Assembly: GCA_007127175.1 (NCBI GenBank)
Contig: SKZX01000225.1
Location: 1-8,600, forward strand
Origin: Desulfobacterales bacterium
GTDB lineage: Bacteria > Desulfobacterota > Desulfobacteria > Desulfobacterales > Desulfosalsimonadaceae
Length of the DNA: 8,600 nucleotides
Reading direction: 5' to 3'
Under the pieces are notes generated by a model. It worked only from the letters and a program-made list of their open reading frames with translations. It ran no database searches and had not been told where the DNA came from. The position numbers were made by a program, and so were the translations under genes. Shown here one piece after another: positions 5,595-8,600 of the stretch (position 1 is its first letter; each line of letters begins with the position of its first letter).

Positions 5595-6125
5595 ATGAAG
5601 CATGAAAAACAGGATGAGCGGTTTATGCGCATGGCGCTCGATGAGGCCGAATCGGCCCTGCGGGCGGGTGAATTCCCCGTAGGCTGCATCATCACGGACG
5701 GGGGGGAAGTGGTCGCATCCGGGCGCCGAGCGGCCAGTCGGGGCGCCCTGGAAAATGAAATCGACCATGCGGAGATCCTTGCATTAAGGAAACTCTACAG
5801 AAGCCGGCCGGACATTGGGAAAGACCGCCTTTGCATCTACAGCACGCTCGAGCCATGCCTGATGTGTTTCGGCGCAATACTGATATCCGGCATTCGCCGA
5901 ATCGTCTATGCATTCGAGGATGTTATGGGCGGCGGCACGTCTTTGCTCCTTCAGGCCATGCCGCCCCTTTACAGGGACATGGATCCGGCCGTTGTTGCCA
6001 GCGTGTGCAGAGATGAAAGCCTTGCATTGATGCGGGCTTTTTTTTCGAACCCGGACAACGGCTACCTTAAAGACACGCATTTTGCCCGGTATGTAATGAG
6101 CAAGGATCATGCTTCCGGCAAATAG
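5595..6125 (+). CDS. Nucleoside deaminase, TadA/cytidine-deaminase-like fold
   Basis: This 176-residue zinc-dependent deaminase has the full CDA signature: H58-A-E60 (one zinc ligand and the proton-shuttling Glu) and P87-C88-x2-C91 in STLEPCLMCFGA (the other two ligands). The N-terminal MRMALDEAESALRAGEFPVGCII (11-33) matches the start of TadA and related enzymes. Two things differ from tRNA adenosine deaminase TadA: the usual Gly-(Trp)-Asn before the HAE motif is replaced by SGRRAASRG (42-50), and the C-terminal part (about 110-176) does not follow the usual TadA ending. It is therefore better called a nucleoside or base deaminase of unknown substrate than tadA. The frame could be extended to 5427, but those 56 residues have no homology signal and overlap intergenic sequence. 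The gene lies 36 nt before glnE, probably in one transcript. Confidence 0.85.
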   Translation: MKHEKQDERFMRMALDEAESALRAGEFPVGCIITDGGEVVASGRRAASRGALENEIDHAEILALRKLYRSRPDIGKDRLCIYSTLEPCLMCFGAILISGIRRIVYAFEDVMGGGTSLLLQAMPPLYRDMDPAVVASVCRDESLALMRAFFSNPDNGYLKDTHFARYVMSKDHASGK

Positions 6126-6161
6126 CATTTTTCACGAGGCCGTATTCATGGGTGAAAGACG

Positions 6162-8600
6162 ATGACCCGAGCACATAGAGAATGGAAAGGCGCTGCATTA
6201 TTGGAAAATCTGCCTGAAGCGATACGGGAAAAATTCCTGGGAAAGGTGGCGGCATGCTTCCACGCCGCCAAAAGCAGCGGTATCGACCTGCCGGACGGGG
6301 AGGCGGTGCGCGAAGCGCTTTTCCAGGTATTTACCCTCAGTGAGTTTGTCGCATCGAGTTGTATACGGAAGCCCTATATTTTGAAAGACCTGCTGACAAG
6401 CGGGGACCTGGCGCGTTCATACGAGCCGGGAGAATATGGTGCCCGGACAAAGGCGGTCGCAGGCAGCGCGAAAGATGAAGCAAGTCTTGCCGAAGCGCTG
6501 AGAAAACTCAGAACGCGCGAAATGGTGCGCATTGCATGGCGCGATCTCACGGGGAAAGCAAATTTGCATGAAACCCTTGGCGACCTGTCCCTGTTCGCGG
6601 ATGCCTGCCTGACATATGCGCTCGATGCCCTTTATGGGTTTTCCTGCGATGCCTACGGTGTTCCTACATCCCATTCAGGCGAGGCCCAGCGGCTTGTTGT
6701 CATTGGAATGGGAAAACTTGGGGGGTTCGAGCTTAACTTTTCTTCCGACATTGACCTTATTTTCGCTTTTCCCGAAGCGGGGCAGACCCTCGGCCAGCCG
6801 TCCAGCATCACCAACGATGATTTTTTTTCGAGGCTGGCCCGGCGACTGATCGACATCCTGTCCAAATCAACGATTGATGGGTTTGTGTTCCGGGTCGACA
6901 CGCGCCTTCGGCCATACGGGGATGCCGGCCCCCTGGTAATGAGCTTCGACGCCATGGAAAATTATTACCAGATGTTCGGCCGGGGTTGGGAACGGTATGC
7001 CCTGATAAAGGCCCGGGCGGTTGCCGGTGATATCGATGCCGGCAGGGTGTTGCTTGAACGGTTGCGGCCCTTTGTTTTCAGGCGCTACCTGGATTACGGG
7101 ACCTTTGAATCCCTTCGAGAAATGAAACAAAAAATCGAGCGTGAAGTCGTTCGTAAAGGGCTGAAGAACAACATCAAGCATGGTTCCGGCGGTATCCGTG
7201 AAATCGAGTTTTTCGGCCAGGTTTTCCAGTTGATACGGGGCGGCATCAACCCATCCTACCAGGAGCGGAGCCTGCTCAAGGTTCTGGCGTTTATGGCGGC
7301 AGACCGCTGCATCGACCGTCCGGTATATAACGAACTGACAGCAGCCTATATTTTTCTGCGCAATACGGAAAACCGCATCCAGATGTACAATGATATGCAG
7401 ACGCACACGCTGCCATTCGACGAGGCCGGACTATCCATCCTCGCGGCGGGTATGGGGTTTGAAAACATTGATGACTTCATTGATCGCTTGCGGGCGCACA
7501 TGGAAAAGGTGCATTCCCATTTCCGCGATCTGCTGGCACCTGAAACACCTGGCCCTGAAAATTCTGGTGCGGGCCCGCTTGCTGCCGTGTGGCATAACCC
7601 TGACGATCACGAGAACAACATCCGTATCCTTTACGATTCGGGCTTCAGGCAACCGGAGAAAGTGGTTTCGGCGCTCAACCGGATCCGGAATGTAAACCTT
7701 GGCGATGAAATCGGGAGCCTGGTCCAGAACCGCGTTGACAGGCTGATGCCGCTGCTGCTTGCTGCATCGATAAAAACGGACCGGCCGTTGATTGTTCTGG
7801 AGCGCATTATTCCGCTCATTGAGGCAATCGTCCGGCGCAGCTGCTATATTGCCCTGCTGCTGGAAAACCCGGGCTCATTGGATCACCTGATACGGTTGGC
7901 GCGCATCAGCCCATGGATTGTATCCTTTTTGTGCAAGCATCCCCTGCTGTTGGACGAGCTGCTGGATATGCGTTCCCTTTATGCGCCCCTCGACAAGGCT
8001 GCACTTGCCTCAGAGCTGGCCCACCGCCTTGAAATGGTACCGGAAGGCGATATCGAGCGCCAGATGGATGAGGTGAGAGTTTTTAAACAGATCAATACCT
8101 TCCGGATCGTGGCGGCGGATGTCACCGGTAACCTGCCCCTGATGAAAGTCAGCGACAGGTTGACGTTTCTTGCGGAGACCGTCGTAGACAAGGCCCTGGA
8201 CATATCCTGGCGGCAATTGTCGGGCCGCTACGGGAAGCCTTCGCACCTGTCGGATTTGAATGATGAAGAGACAGGATTCGCCACCATCGCCTATGGGAAG
8301 CTGGGCGGCATTGAACTGGGCTATGGCTCGGATTTGGATCTCGTTTTTTTGCATACGGCCTCCCAGGGGCAGACCCGCGGGGGGTCATTCCGCCCATTAT
8401 ACGATTCGGAATTTTATGCCCGCCTTGGGCAGCGGATCATTCATTTTCTGTCCACGCCGACATCCACCGGAAAGCTCTATGATGCCGATATGCGGCTCCG
8501 GCCAAGCGGGAATGCCGGAATTCTGGTCAGCCACGTGGATGCATTCGAGGATTACCAGGTCAACCAGGCATGGAGCTGGGAGCATCAGGCAATTATAAAA
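6162..8600 (+). CDS. glnE: Bifunctional glutamine synthetase adenylyltransferase/deadenylylase (GlnE), 3' end outside window
   Basis: GlnE transfers AMP to a tyrosine of glutamine synthetase and removes it by phosphorolysis, under PII control, in the cytoplasm. The frame is open for 813 codons to the window edge; full-length enzymes are about 950 residues, so roughly the last 140 are missing. The N-terminal (deadenylylating) nucleotidyltransferase domain has GMGKLGGFELNFSSDIDL (182-199) with metal-binding D196 and D198, then VDTRLRPYG and KHGSGGIREIEFF. The C-terminal (adenylylating) domain has AYGKLGGIELGYGSDLDLVF with D724 and D726, then DADMRLRPSGNAG and WSWEHQAI. Both active sites look intact. 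The start is the ATG at 6162: an in-frame TGA lies at 6153-6155, and GGTGA 6 nt upstream is a modest ribosome site. TTTCAC (6130-6135) could pair with GTGAAA (6152-6157) and mask that site, but this stem is weak. Confidence 0.97.
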   Translation, partial: MTRAHREWKGAALLENLPEAIREKFLGKVAACFHAAKSSGIDLPDGEAVREALFQVFTLSEFVASSCIRKPYILKDLLTSGDLARSYEPGEYGARTKAVAGSAKDEASLAEALRKLRTREMVRIAWRDLTGKANLHETLGDLSLFADACLTYALDALYGFSCDAYGVPTSHSGEAQRLVVIGMGKLGGFELNFSSDIDLIFAFPEAGQTLGQPSSITNDDFFSRLARRLIDILSKSTIDGFVFRVDTRLRPYGDAGPLVMSFDAMENYYQMFGRGWERYALIKARAVAGDIDAGRVLLERLRPFVFRRYLDYGTFESLREMKQKIEREVVRKGLKNNIKHGSGGIREIEFFGQVFQLIRGGINPSYQERSLLKVLAFMAADRCIDRPVYNELTAAYIFLRNTENRIQMYNDMQTHTLPFDEAGLSILAAGMGFENIDDFIDRLRAHMEKVHSHFRDLLAPETPGPENSGAGPLAAVWHNPDDHENNIRILYDSGFRQPEKVVSALNRIRNVNLGDEIGSLVQNRVDRLMPLLLAASIKTDRPLIVLERIIPLIEAIVRRSCYIALLLENPGSLDHLIRLARISPWIVSFLCKHPLLLDELLDMRSLYAPLDKAALASELAHRLEMVPEGDIERQMDEVRVFKQINTFRIVAADVTGNLPLMKVSDRLTFLAETVVDKALDISWRQLSGRYGKPSHLSDLNDEETGFATIAYGKLGGIELGYGSDLDLVFLHTASQGQTRGGSFRPLYDSEFYARLGQRIIHFLSTPTSTGKLYDADMRLRPSGNAGILVSHVDAFEDYQVNQAWSWEHQAIIK

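Noticed and set aside
6867..7406. Minus-strand open frame of 179 codons
   Set aside because: It lies wholly inside glnE, which reads without interruption on the plus strand with clear family motifs.
6162..8600. Possible frameshift or internal stop in glnE
   Set aside because: I followed the codons through the whole stretch. The frame is continuous and both nucleotidyltransferase domains are in the same frame.

Overview
The window reads as an ordinary chromosomal stretch from a moderately GC-rich Gram-negative bacterium. The lytic transglycosylase, an EpmA/GenX-type lysyl-tRNA synthetase paralogue, a bifunctional GlnE and a stand-alone HyuA-type protein next to a bacterial histone-deacetylase-fold enzyme would suit a Desulfobacterota-like (deltaproteobacterial) genome. 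That placement is inference from gene content; no ribosomal RNA or other phylogenetic marker is present.

Layout. Positions 1-183 may hold the tail of a plus-strand gene that enters from the left. A bidirectional terminator-like hairpin (about 195-220) separates it from a tightly packed minus-strand operon, transcribed right to left: hyuA-like hydantoinase/oxoprolinase (4895-3195), a class II histone deacetylase-like amidohydrolase with a Cys-rich C-terminal tail (3168-1852), epmA (1855-887) and a membrane-anchored lytic transglycosylase (908-246). Junctions are a 26-nt gap, a 4-nt ATGA overlap and a 22-nt overlap, so translational coupling is likely. About 700 bases without a convincing gene (4896-5594) follow. 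They hold two palindromes, a triple 12-bp tandem repeat and a composite direct/inverted repeat element. On the right, plus-strand genes encode a TadA-fold nucleoside deaminase (5595-6125) and glnE, glutamine synthetase adenylyltransferase (6162 onward). The glnE frame is open for 813 codons and is cut by the window edge.

How the genes fit. GlnE controls nitrogen assimilation by adenylylating and deadenylylating glutamine synthetase. EpmA attaches (R)-beta-lysine to a conserved lysine of elongation factor P. HyuA and the HDAC-like protein belong to amide-bond-hydrolysing families and are probably co-expressed with EpmA, but their substrates cannot be read from sequence.

The most interesting local signal is at the HDAC/epmA junction. 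The HDAC stop codon directly follows an in-phase A_AAA_AAA heptamer. The -1 frame continues straight into the epmA ATG, and a short stem-loop starts 6-7 nt downstream. This is the layout of a dnaX-type programmed -1 frameshift site, which would produce an HDAC-EpmA fusion. It may equally be a simple coupled start.
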